Assembly (NCBI RefSeq): GCF_014650755.1
Contig: NZ_BMVO01000002.1
Span: forward strand, 186,001-250,000
Source: Streptomyces chryseus
GTDB taxonomy: Bacteria > Actinomycetota > Actinomycetes > Streptomycetales > Streptomycetaceae
Direction: 5' to 3'
Length of the DNA: 64,000 bases
Made by a program: the position numbers and the translations under genes. Shown piece by piece: positions 16,244-24,677 of this stretch (position 1 is the stretch's first letter; each line of letters starts with the position of its first letter). The notes under the pieces are model-generated. The model was given only the letters and a program-made list of their open reading frames with translations, did no database searches and was not told the origin of the DNA.

Positions 16244-17641
16244 ATGACCACGCACACCGGTACCGCCTCCGGCGTACAGCCCAAGGAGCCGGGGACGCCG
16301 GGGACGTCGGGGACGCCAGGGACGACCGTGGCGGGTCCGCGCGGGGTGCCGGTGCTGGGCAATCTGCCGCAGTTCGGGAAGGACCCGCTCGCCTTCTTCG
16401 AAGGGCTGCGGGCCCGGGGGGACATGGTCCGCTGGCGGTTCGGCCCCAAGCCGTCGCTGTTCCTCGCCGATCCGGAGCACATCGGTGAGCTGATGAGGGA
16501 GACGGAGGGGACGTTCGACCAGCCTGAACTGGGCATCGCCTTCCGCACCGTGATGGGCAACGGCGTGGTGGTGGCGCGGGGACAGGACTGGCGGCGCAAG
16601 CGCTCGCTGGTGCAGCCGTCCGTACGGCCCAAGCAGGTGCGGTCGTACGCCGCCACGATGGCCGAGTGCGCCGTGGAGCTCGCCGACCAGTGGTCCGGCG
16701 GCGAACGGATCGACATCAAGCGCGAGATGGCCGTCCTCACGCAGCGGATCGCCGTCCGCACCATCTTCGGCGCGGACATCGGCGCGGACGCCGAGGCGAT
16801 CGGCCGGGCGATGGATGTCGCGCAGCGGGAGATCGGGGCGGAGTTCAGCGGCATCGGGGCGCTGCTGCCGGACTGGGTTCCGACCCTGGGCAGGGCCAGG
16901 ATCAAGCGGGCCTCGGCGGTCATCGACGCGGAGGTCGCCCGGGTCGTCGCACAGCACCGGCAGGGCGACGGGGAGCGCCCCGACCTGCTGAGCAGGCTGC
17001 TCACCGCGCAGGACGAGACCGGGGCGCGGCTCTCGGACGCGGAGATACGCGACGAGACGGTCACCCTCTACATCGGCGGCCACGAGACGACCAGCAGCAC
17101 GCTCGTGTGGGCCTGGTACCTGCTCGCGCGCGAACCGAGGGTGCGCCAAGCCCTCACCGCGGAACTGGAGAGGGTGCTCGGTGACCGCGAACCCGGTTTC
17201 GAGGACTACGCCCGGCTGACCTACGCGCAGTCCGTCGTGAAGGAGACGCTGCGGCTGTATCCGACGATCTGGCTGCTCACCGGGGTGGCCAGAGAGGGGG
17301 CGAGCATCGGCGGGCTGCCGCTGGTCGCGGGGACGCGGGTGTGGAGCAGCCAGTGGGCCACCCATCGCGACCCCCGGTGGTTCCCGGAGCCGGAGGAGTT
17401 CCGGCCCGAGCGGTGGAACCCGGACGGCGGCGACGAGATACCGGAGTACGCGTGGTTCCCGTTCGGCGGCGGGCCGCGGGTGTGCCTCGGGGCGCGGTTC
17501 GCCATGGTCGAGGCCGTGCTGGTGCTGGCCGTGCTGGCGCGGCGGTTCGACCTGGACGTGGACCCCGGTGAGATACGGCCGGTGCCGTCGCTCACCCTCC
17601 AGCCGGACCGCGAGGTGCTGGCCACCGTACGGGCCCGGTAG
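16244..17641 (+). CDS. Cytochrome P450
   Basis: 465-residue heme monooxygenase. The I-helix oxygen motif is GGHETTSS, the ExxR motif is ETLR in VVKETLRLYP, the PERW-type meander is FRPERW, and the heme loop FPFGGGPRVCLGARFA carries the thiolate Cys414. It is longer than typical small Streptomyces P450s and its FGGGPRxCxG/ETTSST pattern resembles CYP102/CYP4-like enzymes of fatty acids or terpenoids. No ferredoxin or reductase gene is adjacent. ATG 16244 is chosen for its AGGGGAG site. The substrate is unknown. Confidence 0.93.
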   Translation: MTTHTGTASGVQPKEPGTPGTSGTPGTTVAGPRGVPVLGNLPQFGKDPLAFFEGLRARGDMVRWRFGPKPSLFLADPEHIGELMRETEGTFDQPELGIAFRTVMGNGVVVARGQDWRRKRSLVQPSVRPKQVRSYAATMAECAVELADQWSGGERIDIKREMAVLTQRIAVRTIFGADIGADAEAIGRAMDVAQREIGAEFSGIGALLPDWVPTLGRARIKRASAVIDAEVARVVAQHRQGDGERPDLLSRLLTAQDETGARLSDAEIRDETVTLYIGGHETTSSTLVWAWYLLAREPRVRQALTAELERVLGDREPGFEDYARLTYAQSVVKETLRLYPTIWLLTGVAREGASIGGLPLVAGTRVWSSQWATHRDPRWFPEPEEFRPERWNPDGGDEIPEYAWFPFGGGPRVCLGARFAMVEAVLVLAVLARRFDLDVDPGEIRPVPSLTLQPDREVLATVRAR

Positions 17642-17727
17642 CCACATCGGGCGGATCGGGCGGATCGGGCGGAGTGGCGGAGCGGGGGGCAGGAGCCGCG
17701 GGGAGTGGCCGTGGCGCCGGGCGGGTG

Positions 17728-17806
17728 CCGGGAGTGGCCGGGGTGGCGGGCGGGCGCTGGGAGCGGCAGGCAGCGGGCGCGTCCGGGAGCGGCCGGGGTG
17801 GCGGGC
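17728..17806. repeat. Imperfect 24-bp direct repeat in G-rich spacer
   Basis: CCGGGAGTGGCCGGGGTGGC (17728 onward) and its copy at 17783-17806 are 23/24 identical over 24 bases. A third, degraded copy begins near 17698, and a triplicated GCGGATCGG unit stands at about 17649-17673. This is low-complexity G-rich DNA between the P450 and TetR genes. Confidence 0.6.
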
Positions 17807-17849
17807 CGGCGTCGGGGGCGGGCGGGGCTGGTGTGCGACGATCGGTGGC

Positions 17850-18506
17850 ATGAGCACCACAGGACGGCGGGTCGGACGGCCGCGCGCCCAGCAGCGGCCG
17901 GACAGCGGTCTGACCCCGCGCGAGGAACTCCTCGAAGCGGCGGCGGAGTTGTTCACGACTCACGGCTACGCGGCCACGACGACCCGCGCCGTCGCCGAGC
18001 GTGCCGGGATGCGCCAGGCGACGATGTACCACTACGTCGCGGGCAAGGAGGAGTTGCTGGCCGGGCTCCTGGAGTCCACCGTCGCCCCGTCCCTGGTGCT
18101 GGCCCGCCGGCTGCTCTCCGATGGCACGGCGTCGGCCGAGGCCAGGCTCTGGCAGCTCTGCCGCTCCGACGTCGAGCTGTTGTGCGGCGGCCCGCACAAT
18201 CTCGGCGCGCTGTACCTGCTGCCCGAGGTGCGCACCGAGGCGTTCTCCGGCTTCCGCCAGGTGCGGGCGGACCTCAAGGCCGCCTACGGGCAGCTGCTCG
18301 CCGCGACGGAGGCCTGTGGCGGACTGGACGCCGATGAACTGGCCCTGCGTACGGACCTGGTGTTCGGGCTCATCGAGGGCGTCATCCTGATCCACCGCTC
18401 CGACCCGGGCCGCCCGCCCGAGTCCTTCGCCGCCGCGACGGCCGACGCGGCCCTGCGCATCGCCGGTGCCGCGACGCGCGTGGCCGGCTGGCCCCGGGCC
18501 GGCTGA
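17850..18506 (+). CDS. TetR-family transcriptional regulator
   Basis: 218-residue regulator. The N-terminal helix-turn-helix is at about residues 30-75 (AAELFTTHGYAATTTRAVAERAGMRQATMYHYVAGKEELL); the remaining helices form a ligand-binding domain with no recognised signature. ATG 17850 is taken because the longer frame back to 17568 is G/C-rich low complexity overlapping the P450 end. A -10-like GACGAT at 17837-17842 suggests a leaderless mRNA. It may control the preceding P450 gene, but no clear operator was found. Confidence 0.85.
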   Translation: MSTTGRRVGRPRAQQRPDSGLTPREELLEAAAELFTTHGYAATTTRAVAERAGMRQATMYHYVAGKEELLAGLLESTVAPSLVLARRLLSDGTASAEARLWQLCRSDVELLCGGPHNLGALYLLPEVRTEAFSGFRQVRADLKAAYGQLLAATEACGGLDADELALRTDLVFGLIEGVILIHRSDPGRPPESFAAATADAALRIAGAATRVAGWPRAG

Positions 18507-18624
18507 GCGCCGGGCGGGGCGGGCGCAGGGCAGGCCGGGTGCCGGCATCGGCCGGGGCGGCTGAGCCGCTCGGGCCGGTCACGGCGGTCGTCGGACGGTG
18601 GTCACCCGGGCACCGGTACGGCGG

Positions 18625-19281
18625 CTACTTGGGCATCAGGACGGTGTCGACGATGTAGACGGTGGCGTTGGCCGTCGGGACGTTGCCGCAGACCACGTTC
18701 GACGTGTCGTTGACCTTGTACGACTCGCCGGAGCCCGAGGTCGTCAGCATGCCCTTCTGGAGCGTCTCGAACGTGCCGTTCTCAAGCTGCTCGGGCGTGA
18801 GCTTCTGGCCCACCACGTGGTAGGTGAGGATGCTGGTGAGCGTTTCCTTGTCATTGAGGACCTTGTCGAGGTCGGCCTTCGGGATCTTCGCGAAGGCGTC
18901 GTTGGTCGGGGCGAACACCGTGATGTTCTCGGCGGAGTTGAGCGTGTCGACCAGTCCTGCCTTCTTCACCGCGGTGACGAGGGTGGACAGCGCGGGATTG
19001 TTCGACGCGGCGGTCGCCACCGGGTCCTTCGCCATGCCGTCGAAGCTGCCGGCGCCGTCCTTGGGCACCGACGCGCAGCCGGGGCCGAAGGGCTTGTCCG
19101 TCGTCGCCGCCTGGTCGCCCCCCGTGGCCTCGGAGGACCCGGAGGACTCCTGCGCCGCGGTGGGCGATCCGGCGGCCCCGCTGTCGTCGCCGTCGCCACC
19201 GGAACAGGCGGTCAGCGACAGGGGAAGCAACGCGGCCCCGGCGACGACGACGGCCAGGCGCTGGAGGCGGGTGGTCATCAT
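18625..19281 (-). CDS. Fasciclin-domain lipoprotein
   Basis: 218-residue exported protein. The signal peptide ends in lipobox LSLTACSG (Cys26 lipidated), followed by a Ser/Gly/Asp linker and one fasciclin (FAS1) domain from about residue 80 (VATAASNNPALSTLVTAVKKAGL ... ENITVFAPTNDAFAKIP ... YHVVGQKLT ... IVDTVLMP). FAS1 proteins mediate surface adhesion; the mycobacterial relatives MPT70/MPT83 belong to the SigK regulon. ATG 19281 has AAGGAG 6 bases upstream. A SigK-like promoter lies about 120 bases upstream. Confidence 0.93.
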   Translation of the reverse strand: MMTTRLQRLAVVVAGAALLPLSLTACSGGDGDDSGAAGSPTAAQESSGSSEATGGDQAATTDKPFGPGCASVPKDGAGSFDGMAKDPVATAASNNPALSTLVTAVKKAGLVDTLNSAENITVFAPTNDAFAKIPKADLDKVLNDKETLTSILTYHVVGQKLTPEQLENGTFETLQKGMLTTSGSGESYKVNDTSNVVCGNVPTANATVYIVDTVLMPK

Positions 19282-19397
19282 GGTGGTCTCCTTCAAGCGG
19301 TACGTACGAAAGGGGGCGAGGGGACGCGGAGGTGCGCCGGGTGCGGAGCTGTTACGCCCCGCCCCGACGCCGCTTCCCGGTCTCCGCTCACACCTGC

Positions 19398-19426
19398 TAT
19401 TCGGCGCCGCTGGAGCCGCGGATTGG
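19398..19426 (-). promoter_or_regulatory. SigK-type promoter of the fasciclin gene
   Basis: On the minus strand, CCAATCC (-35) and CGAATA (-10) are separated by 16 bases. This matches the mycobacterial SigK consensus as I recall it (CCATCC / CGAATA) and is nearly identical to the element before sigK at 22355-22383. The transcript would have a leader of roughly 110 bases. Confidence 0.75.
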
Positions 19427-19487
19427 TCGTTCCCCCCATCTGGTCAATCTCCGTACGTGTGAGCGGGCGGACGTGGCCCGCGCGCGG

Positions 19488-20852
19488 TCACAGCAGACCG
19501 CGTGCCCGCTCGAACCGGGCACGCCCCTCGGCGAGGTCCACCACCGGATCGGGGTAGTCGAAGCGGGCCCGGTCCGGTCCCGGGGCCGTCCACGGCTGGT
19601 GGACGGCGGCGCCCGCGAGCCCGGCGAGTTCGGGCACCCAGCGCCGTACGTAGTCGCCGGACGGGTCGAAGCGCCTGGCCTGGGTCAGCGGGTTGAGCAG
19701 CCGGTTGGGGCGCGTGTCGGTACCGGTGCCCGCCACCCACTGCCAGTTGAGCTGGTTGTTGGCGATGTCCCCGTCCACCAGCAGATCAAGGAAGTGCCGG
19801 GCGCCCACCCGCCAGTCGACGTACAGCGTCTTGGCCAGGAAACTCGCCGTCAGCAGCCTGCCCCGGTTGTGCATCCATCCCTCGTGCCGCAGCTGGCGCA
19901 TGGCCGCGTCCACCACCGGATAGCCGGTGCGGCCCTCTCGCCAGGCGGCGATCTCCCGCTCGTCCGTACGCCAGCGGTCGCCGCGCGCGCGGTAGTCGGT
20001 CCACGAGGCGGCCGGGCGGGCCGCGAGGACCTGGTAGTGGAACTCCCGCCAGGCGAGCTGGCGTACGAACGCGTCCGCGCCGGGGCCCCCCTTCTCCCGC
20101 GCCCGCCGGACCGTCTCGGCCGCCGAGAGGCAGCCGAAGTGGAGGTAGGGCGAGAGCCGGGACGTGGCGTCACCGGAGAGGTCGTCCTGGCCTTCTCCGT
20201 ACGCCTCGACGCCGTTGGCCAGCCAGCCGCGCAGACGCTTGCGGGCCTCGTGCTCGCCGCCCCTCGCCAGAGCGGGCGACGTCCCCGCGACCGCCGCGCG
20301 GGACGGCAGGGGCTCGCTGTCGACCGTGTCGGGCACCCGTACGGCCCGGGGCGCTTTCCCGGTGTCGCGGACGCCGGCCGCCTCCCACTTGCGCAGGAAC
20401 GGGGTGAAGACGGCGAAGTGGTCCTTGCCGGCCGGTGTGACACGCCCCGGCGGTACGGCCGTGACGACCGCGTCGTGGACGTGCAGCGCGCACCGGTCGC
20501 CGGCGAGGGCGGCGCGCAGCCGTTCCTCGCGGTGCGCGGCGTAACCGCTCACCCCGGCCGCGACATGCACCTGCGTGGCCCCGCACCGGGCCACCACACG
20601 GCAGACCTCCTCCACCACCTCGCCGGTACGGACCACCAGGCGCCCGCCCCGCTCGCGCAGCCCCGCGTCCAGCGAGGCCAGGCAATCGGCGAGGAAGGCG
20701 CGGCGGTTGGGCGCGTCGAAGCCGGCCTCGGCCACGCCCCGGTCCCGCACGAAGAGGGGCACCACCTCGTCGGCCCCGCGCAGGGCCGCCCCGAGCGCCG
20801 GTTGGTCGTACAGCCGCAGGTCGGAGGTGAACAGCACCACGGCGACGCTCAT
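19488..20852 (-). CDS. phr: Deoxyribodipyrimidine photolyase
   Basis: 454-residue class I photolyase/cryptochrome-fold enzyme that uses FADH- and blue light to split cyclobutane pyrimidine dimers. The N-terminal Rossmann antenna domain begins VAVVLFTSDLRLYDQPAL. The C-terminal FAD domain has SRLSPYLHFGCLS, RQLAWREFHYQVL, GYPVVDAAMRQLRHEGWMHNRGRL and NQLNWQWVAGTGTD, all family signatures. The ATG at 20852 is chosen because the longer frame runs through a C-rich spacer into rskA. It lies between the fasciclin gene and rskA on the same strand, suggesting SigK control. Confidence 0.95.
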   Translation of the reverse strand: MSVAVVLFTSDLRLYDQPALGAALRGADEVVPLFVRDRGVAEAGFDAPNRRAFLADCLASLDAGLRERGGRLVVRTGEVVEEVCRVVARCGATQVHVAAGVSGYAAHREERLRAALAGDRCALHVHDAVVTAVPPGRVTPAGKDHFAVFTPFLRKWEAAGVRDTGKAPRAVRVPDTVDSEPLPSRAAVAGTSPALARGGEHEARKRLRGWLANGVEAYGEGQDDLSGDATSRLSPYLHFGCLSAAETVRRAREKGGPGADAFVRQLAWREFHYQVLAARPAASWTDYRARGDRWRTDEREIAAWREGRTGYPVVDAAMRQLRHEGWMHNRGRLLTASFLAKTLYVDWRVGARHFLDLLVDGDIANNQLNWQWVAGTGTDTRPNRLLNPLTQARRFDPSGDYVRRWVPELAGLAGAAVHQPWTAPGPDRARFDYPDPVVDLAEGRARFERARGLL

Positions 20853-20956
20853 ACGTTGTCCTTGCCCTCGTGTGTCTCTCGGTCGTGTCCCCCGCCCCCG
20901 CCCCGCCTCCCCGGCCCCCGCCTCCCCGCCCCCGGCCCCCGGCCCCCGTCGTCCGG

Positions 20957-21721
20957 TCAGGCGGTGGGGAAGTCCATGAGGGCCAGGGCGGCCCCCGTCG
21001 GCCGCTCGGAGCCGCCCGCAGGCTCGACGGTGATCCCCATGCCGTCGGCCGTGTCGACGGGGCCCTCCATCAGCACCGCGAGCGCCGGCCCGGTGAGCGC
21101 CGAGCCGTCCATCAGCCCGGCCGGCCGCATCGTGCCGTCGTCGTCGAACCACAGTTGGTACACCTTGCCGCTGGGCGGCTCCGGCATCCCGGAGGCCAGG
21201 AAGGCCGCCTTGTTCCGTTCGCGCGAGACGACCACCGTGCCGCTCGCGCCGTCCGCCAGCTTTCCGGTGGTGACCTTGGCGTCCGGCGCGGCCAGCACCG
21301 AGGCCAGCTCCTCCGACTGCCGCTCGGAGCGCCGCGCCTCCTCGCGGGCGTCACTCGCCTCCTGCTGCTGCCACACCGCGACGCCGCCGAAGGCGGTGGC
21401 CGCGGCGACGCAGGCCGCGAGGACGAAGCGGGGCAGCGCGCGTCCCCGGCGCCGGGCGCCCGAGGCGGGGGAGGGCTGCTGGACCTTGGGCGGGTCCTGG
21501 CGTTCGGTGGTGATCCGCCGCATCACCTGTTCCTTGAGCGCGGCCGACGGCGTCACGTTGACCGCGAGCCCCAGCCGCGCGGCGGTGGCGGTGAGTTCCC
21601 GCACCTCCTGGGCGCAGGGCGCGCAGTCCTCCAGGTGCCGCTCGAACTCGGCGCGCTCCTCGGCGCTCAGCGCGTGCAGCGCGTACGCCCCGGTCAGCGT
21701 GTGCAGCTCCGCGGTGCTCAT
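20957..21721 (-). CDS. rskA: RskA-family anti-sigma factor
   Basis: 254-residue single-pass membrane protein. The N-terminal zinc anti-sigma domain has the H-x3-C-x2-C motif (His29, Cys33, Cys36 in FERHLEDCAPC). One transmembrane helix follows at about residues 98-117, then an extracytoplasmic RskA-type domain (VYQLWFDDDGTMRPAGLM, GITVEPAGGSERPTG). It should sequester SigK at the membrane and release it on regulated proteolysis. Its ATG overlaps the sigK stop as ATGA, indicating translational coupling. Confidence 0.94.
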   Translation of the reverse strand: MSTAELHTLTGAYALHALSAEERAEFERHLEDCAPCAQEVRELTATAARLGLAVNVTPSAALKEQVMRRITTERQDPPKVQQPSPASGARRRGRALPRFVLAACVAAATAFGGVAVWQQQEASDAREEARRSERQSEELASVLAAPDAKVTTGKLADGASGTVVVSRERNKAAFLASGMPEPPSGKVYQLWFDDDGTMRPAGLMDGSALTGPALAVLMEGPVDTADGMGITVEPAGGSERPTGAALALMDFPTA

Positions 21722-22302
21722 GCGCCGACCCCCAGACAGTCGCGCAGCCGGATCAGTCCGTCGCGCAGGCGTGTTTTGACCGTGCCGAGCGGTACGGCCA
21801 GCAGTTCGGCCACCTCGCGGTAGGCCAGCCCCCGGTAGTAGGCGAGCGTCACCGACTGCCGCTGGAGTTCGGTGAGGGTGCGCAGACAGCGCCGTACCTG
21901 CTCGCGTTCGAGACGGCTCTCCACCTCCTCGGTCACCTCGTCGAAGGCAGGTGTCCGGTCCAGCAGCGCCGCCTTGCGCTCGCGGTCCGACGACGCCTGC
22001 GCGGACCGCACCCGGTCGACCGCCCGCCGGTGCGCCAGCGTCAGCACCCAGGTCATGGCCGAGCCGCGGGACGGCTGGAAGCGCGCGGCGCCCCGCCAGA
22101 CCTCGATCAGCACCTCCTGGGCGACCTCCTCGGCCTGGGCCGGATCGCGGAGCACCGCGCGCACCAGCCCGAGTACGGGCCCGCAGACCGCGTCGTAGAC
22201 GTGGCTGAAGGCGTCACGGTCCCCGCGGGCCACCCTGCCCAGCAGTTCCTGGAGATCGGGCGGCATCGGGGCGATGCCCCCGATGTGTACGACTTCGTTC
22301 AC
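21718..22302 (-). CDS. sigK: ECF sigma factor SigK
   Basis: 194-residue ECF sigma factor with region 2 (about residues 25-90, AEEVAQEVLIEVWRGAARF) and region 4 (about 130-185, LTELQRQSVTLAYYRGLAYREVAELLAVPLGTVKTRLRDGL). The GTG at 22302 follows GGAGGAAAG and lies about 46 bases after the predicted transcription start; the longer frame to 22350 would begin at the promoter. It is identified as SigK-type by the RskA partner, the linked fasciclin gene and the promoter sequence. It is probably autoregulated. Confidence 0.92.
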   Translation of the reverse strand: MNEVVHIGGIAPMPPDLQELLGRVARGDRDAFSHVYDAVCGPVLGLVRAVLRDPAQAEEVAQEVLIEVWRGAARFQPSRGSAMTWVLTLAHRRAVDRVRSAQASSDRERKAALLDRTPAFDEVTEEVESRLEREQVRRCLRTLTELQRQSVTLAYYRGLAYREVAELLAVPLGTVKTRLRDGLIRLRDCLGVGA

Positions 22303-22354
22303 GCGGCTTTCCTCCACGGTGCGGACCGGCGGGCCCGGAGCTGGCTTCACTCCG

Positions 22355-22383
22355 CATTCGGAGCCGCCGGCCGCCCGGATTGG
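22355..22383 (-). promoter_or_regulatory. SigK-type promoter of sigK-rskA
   Basis: Minus strand CCAATCC-N16-CGAATG, the same -35, spacing and near-identical -10 as the promoter before the fasciclin gene. It sits directly before the sigK start, indicating positive autoregulation. Confidence 0.75.
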
Positions 22384-22519
22384 TTCTCGACGCAGATCGT
22401 TGCATCGCGCGGTGCCACCTCACCTCAGCCGCGCGCGGGACCGGTTGTTCGTTTCGCCCGGGATCCTGCGGGAAGCACCGCGGGCAGCCGTGCGGGCACC
22501 TTGAGGAGGGCGCAAACGC

Positions 22520-22551
22520 CAGGGCCCCCGCCGAGTCCGGCGGGGGCCCTG
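22520..22551 (-). terminator. Terminator of siderophore-interacting protein gene
   Basis: Perfect 13-bp stem CAGGGCCCCCGCC / GGCGGGGGCCCTG with a 6-base loop, 16 bases past the stop on the minus strand. Confidence 0.8.
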
Positions 22552-22566
22552 CGGAAGAAGTTTCGA

Positions 22567-23409
22567 TCAGGCGGCGGACTCCTGCTCGCGCTCCACCTGC
22601 TCGTTCCACTCGCGCTTGACCGCGCGCCACGCGTCGTCGTCCTGGCCGAGGCGCCAGTATCCCGAGACGGAGAGCCGCTCGCGGGGGATCAGGCGGTCCA
22701 CGCGAAGATGACGGCGCAGGTCCTTCACGAAGCCCGCCTCGCCGTGGACGAAGGCGTGGACGTCGCCCGCCGGGAAGTCGAGGCCGCGCACCGCGGCGAT
22801 CAGGGCCTCGCCCACCGGCCTGTCGCCCCGGTGCAGCCATGTCACCGCCACCCCGTCGGGCGTGACGATCTTCTGCTCCTCCTCGGGGCCCGCCACCTCG
22901 ACGAAGGCGTGCACCACGGCGCCCTGCGGCATCCGTTCCAGGGCGGCGGCGATCGCGGGGAGCGCGCTCTCGTCGCCCACCAGCAGGTGCCAGCCGGCCG
23001 CCGGGTCCGGCGCGTAACCCCCACCGGGTCCGAGGAAGCGCACCCGCTCGCCGGGCCGCACCCGCGCCGCCCACGGGCCCGCGAGGCCCGCGTCGCCGTG
23101 CACCACGAAGTCGACCGTCAGCTCGCGCTGTACGGCGTCCCAGGCGCGCACCGTGTAGGTCCGGGTGACCGGCCACTGCCCGGCCGGGAACTCCGCCCGG
23201 ACGCGTGCCATGTCGAACGGCTCCGGGTAGGTCACTCCGGCCGGCGGGAACAGCACCTTGATGTAGTGGTCGGTGAACTCGTCGGCCGCGAAGCCGGCCA
23301 GCCCCTCACCGCCGAGGACGACGCGCACCATGTGCGGCGTGATCCGCTCGGTGCGCACCACCTCCGCCTCGCGGGCCTGCGGTGACGTGCGGGCCGGTCG
23401 TTCTGCCAC
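22567..23409 (-). CDS. Siderophore-interacting protein (ferric-chelate reductase)
   Basis: 280-residue FAD-binding protein of the SIP/ViuB family, which reduces iron from imported ferric siderophores in the cytoplasm. The N-terminal half is the FAD-binding barrel with the flavin motif RTYTVRAW (R-x-Y-T/S). The C-terminal half is the NAD(P)-binding lobe (LLVGDESALPAIAAALERMP, AFVHGEAGFVKDLRRHL, SVSGYWRLGQDDDAW). The length is normal. A DmdR/IdeR-like iron box stands just upstream, so it should be repressed by iron. No siderophore transport genes are adjacent. Confidence 0.93.
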   Translation of the reverse strand: MAERPARTSPQAREAEVVRTERITPHMVRVVLGGEGLAGFAADEFTDHYIKVLFPPAGVTYPEPFDMARVRAEFPAGQWPVTRTYTVRAWDAVQRELTVDFVVHGDAGLAGPWAARVRPGERVRFLGPGGGYAPDPAAGWHLLVGDESALPAIAAALERMPQGAVVHAFVEVAGPEEEQKIVTPDGVAVTWLHRGDRPVGEALIAAVRGLDFPAGDVHAFVHGEAGFVKDLRRHLRVDRLIPRERLSVSGYWRLGQDDDAWRAVKREWNEQVEREQESAA

Positions 23410-23444
23410 GGCGCTCTCCCTGACTCTCGCTTGCTCGACGCTGC

Positions 23445-23458
23445 TTAGGCTTACCTAA
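23445..23458. promoter_or_regulatory. Iron box (DmdR/IdeR/DtxR-type operator)
   Basis: TTAGGCTTACCTAA matches 13 of 14 positions of the 3' part of the Streptomyces DmdR consensus as I recall it (TTAGGTTAGGCTCACCTAA). The outer left TTAGG half is degenerate. It lies 36 bases before the start of the siderophore-interacting protein gene. Confidence 0.75.
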
Positions 23459-23467
23459 GTTAACAGC

Positions 23468-24388
23468 CTAGCCGCGCAGTGTCGCCAGCAGCCGCTCCAG
23501 CGAACTGCCGAGTCCCCACCGCGCCGCCAGCGCGTCGAGCGCCGCCGGGTCGCGCGGCTCGGCCGGCAGCGCCGGGTCGAAGGCGGGCAGCGGTACGTCG
23601 GAGGCGACGCGCACCACCTTCGGCGCCACGGCGACGTAGTCCCGCGCCTCGTCCAGCCGCTTGCGCTGCGACGGCGTCAGCTTGGAGGAGGGGTCCGCGA
23701 CCGCCGCCATGATCCCGGCCAGGTCGCCGTAGGCGTCGATGAGCTTCGCGGCCGTCTTCTCGCCGATGCCGGGGACGCCCGGCAGTCCGTCGCTCGGGTC
23801 GCCGCGCAGGAGTGCCAGGTCGACGTACCCGGGCCCGTTCACGCCGTACTTCTCACGGAGCCACGCCTCGTCGGTGAGCTGGAGGGTGCCGACGCCCTTC
23901 AGCGGGTACAGGACGCGCACCCCGCGGGCGTCGTCGACCAACTGGTAGAGGTCACGGTCGCCCGTGACGATGTCGACCGGCCCGGGGGCCGTCCCCGCGA
24001 GCGTGCCGATCACGTCGTCCGCCTCGTACGGCTCGACACCCACCCGGGCGATCCCGAGCGCGTCCAGGACGTCCTCGATGACCGGCACCTGCGGCGAGAG
24101 GGTGTCCGGGATCTCCTCCTCGTCGGGCCCGGTGACGGTCAGTTCGGCGACCCGGTGCGCCTTGTACGAAGGGATCAGCTCCACCCGCCAGTGCGGCCGC
24201 CAGTCGGCGTCCATGCAGGCGACGAGGTCGTCGGGATGGTGGTCCTGCACGAGCCGGGTGATGAAGTCGAGCAGGCCGCGCACGGCGTTGACGGGCGTGC
24301 CGTCCGGGGCGCGCACGGAGTCCGGGACCCCGTAGTACGCGCGGAAGTAGAGGGAGGCGGTGTCGAGGAGCATCAGGCGTCGCGTCAC
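23468..24388 (-). CDS. 5'-3' exonuclease (FEN/Pol I N-domain family)
   Basis: 306-residue stand-alone flap-endonuclease/5'-3' exonuclease like the N-terminal domain of DNA polymerase I. The metal-binding acidic residues are visible in MLLDTASLYFRAYYG, VACMDADW, YEADDVIGTLAG and IVTGDRDLYQLVDD. The helix-hairpin-helix is GDPSDGLPGVPGIGEKTAAKLI. It probably acts in primer removal or repair as a backup to Pol I. The GTG start at 24388 is the first good in-frame start. Confidence 0.92.
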   Translation of the reverse strand: MTRRLMLLDTASLYFRAYYGVPDSVRAPDGTPVNAVRGLLDFITRLVQDHHPDDLVACMDADWRPHWRVELIPSYKAHRVAELTVTGPDEEEIPDTLSPQVPVIEDVLDALGIARVGVEPYEADDVIGTLAGTAPGPVDIVTGDRDLYQLVDDARGVRVLYPLKGVGTLQLTDEAWLREKYGVNGPGYVDLALLRGDPSDGLPGVPGIGEKTAAKLIDAYGDLAGIMAAVADPSSKLTPSQRKRLDEARDYVAVAPKVVRVASDVPLPAFDPALPAEPRDPAALDALAARWGLGSSLERLLATLRG

Positions 24389-24677
24389 ACCCCGATCATG
24401 CCGTACGCCCCCGCGCGCCGTAGGCCGCCGAAGCGACCGGCCGGTGAACCGAATCGTTCTTGTGGTCGGCCATTACCGAGAAAGTGGCGCCGACGGCCCG
24501 TGCGGACGCGTCACCGCAGGTCCGCCGAGGGGTGGGACTCGTCTTGTGGCGAGGCCCGCCCCTCGGTGCTGTCCTGGACAGGGGGGTCTTCCCTGACGTA
24601 TGTACGAAACCGGCGGGCGAAGCTGCGTAGGCTGCATTCAGCGTCGACGACCACGAGACAGGGAGGGAGCCGGAGCG

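Noticed and set aside
17568..17849. Upstream extension of the TetR gene
   Set aside because: It translates G-rich repeat DNA and overlaps the P450 3' end; the helix-turn-helix begins soon after ATG 17850.
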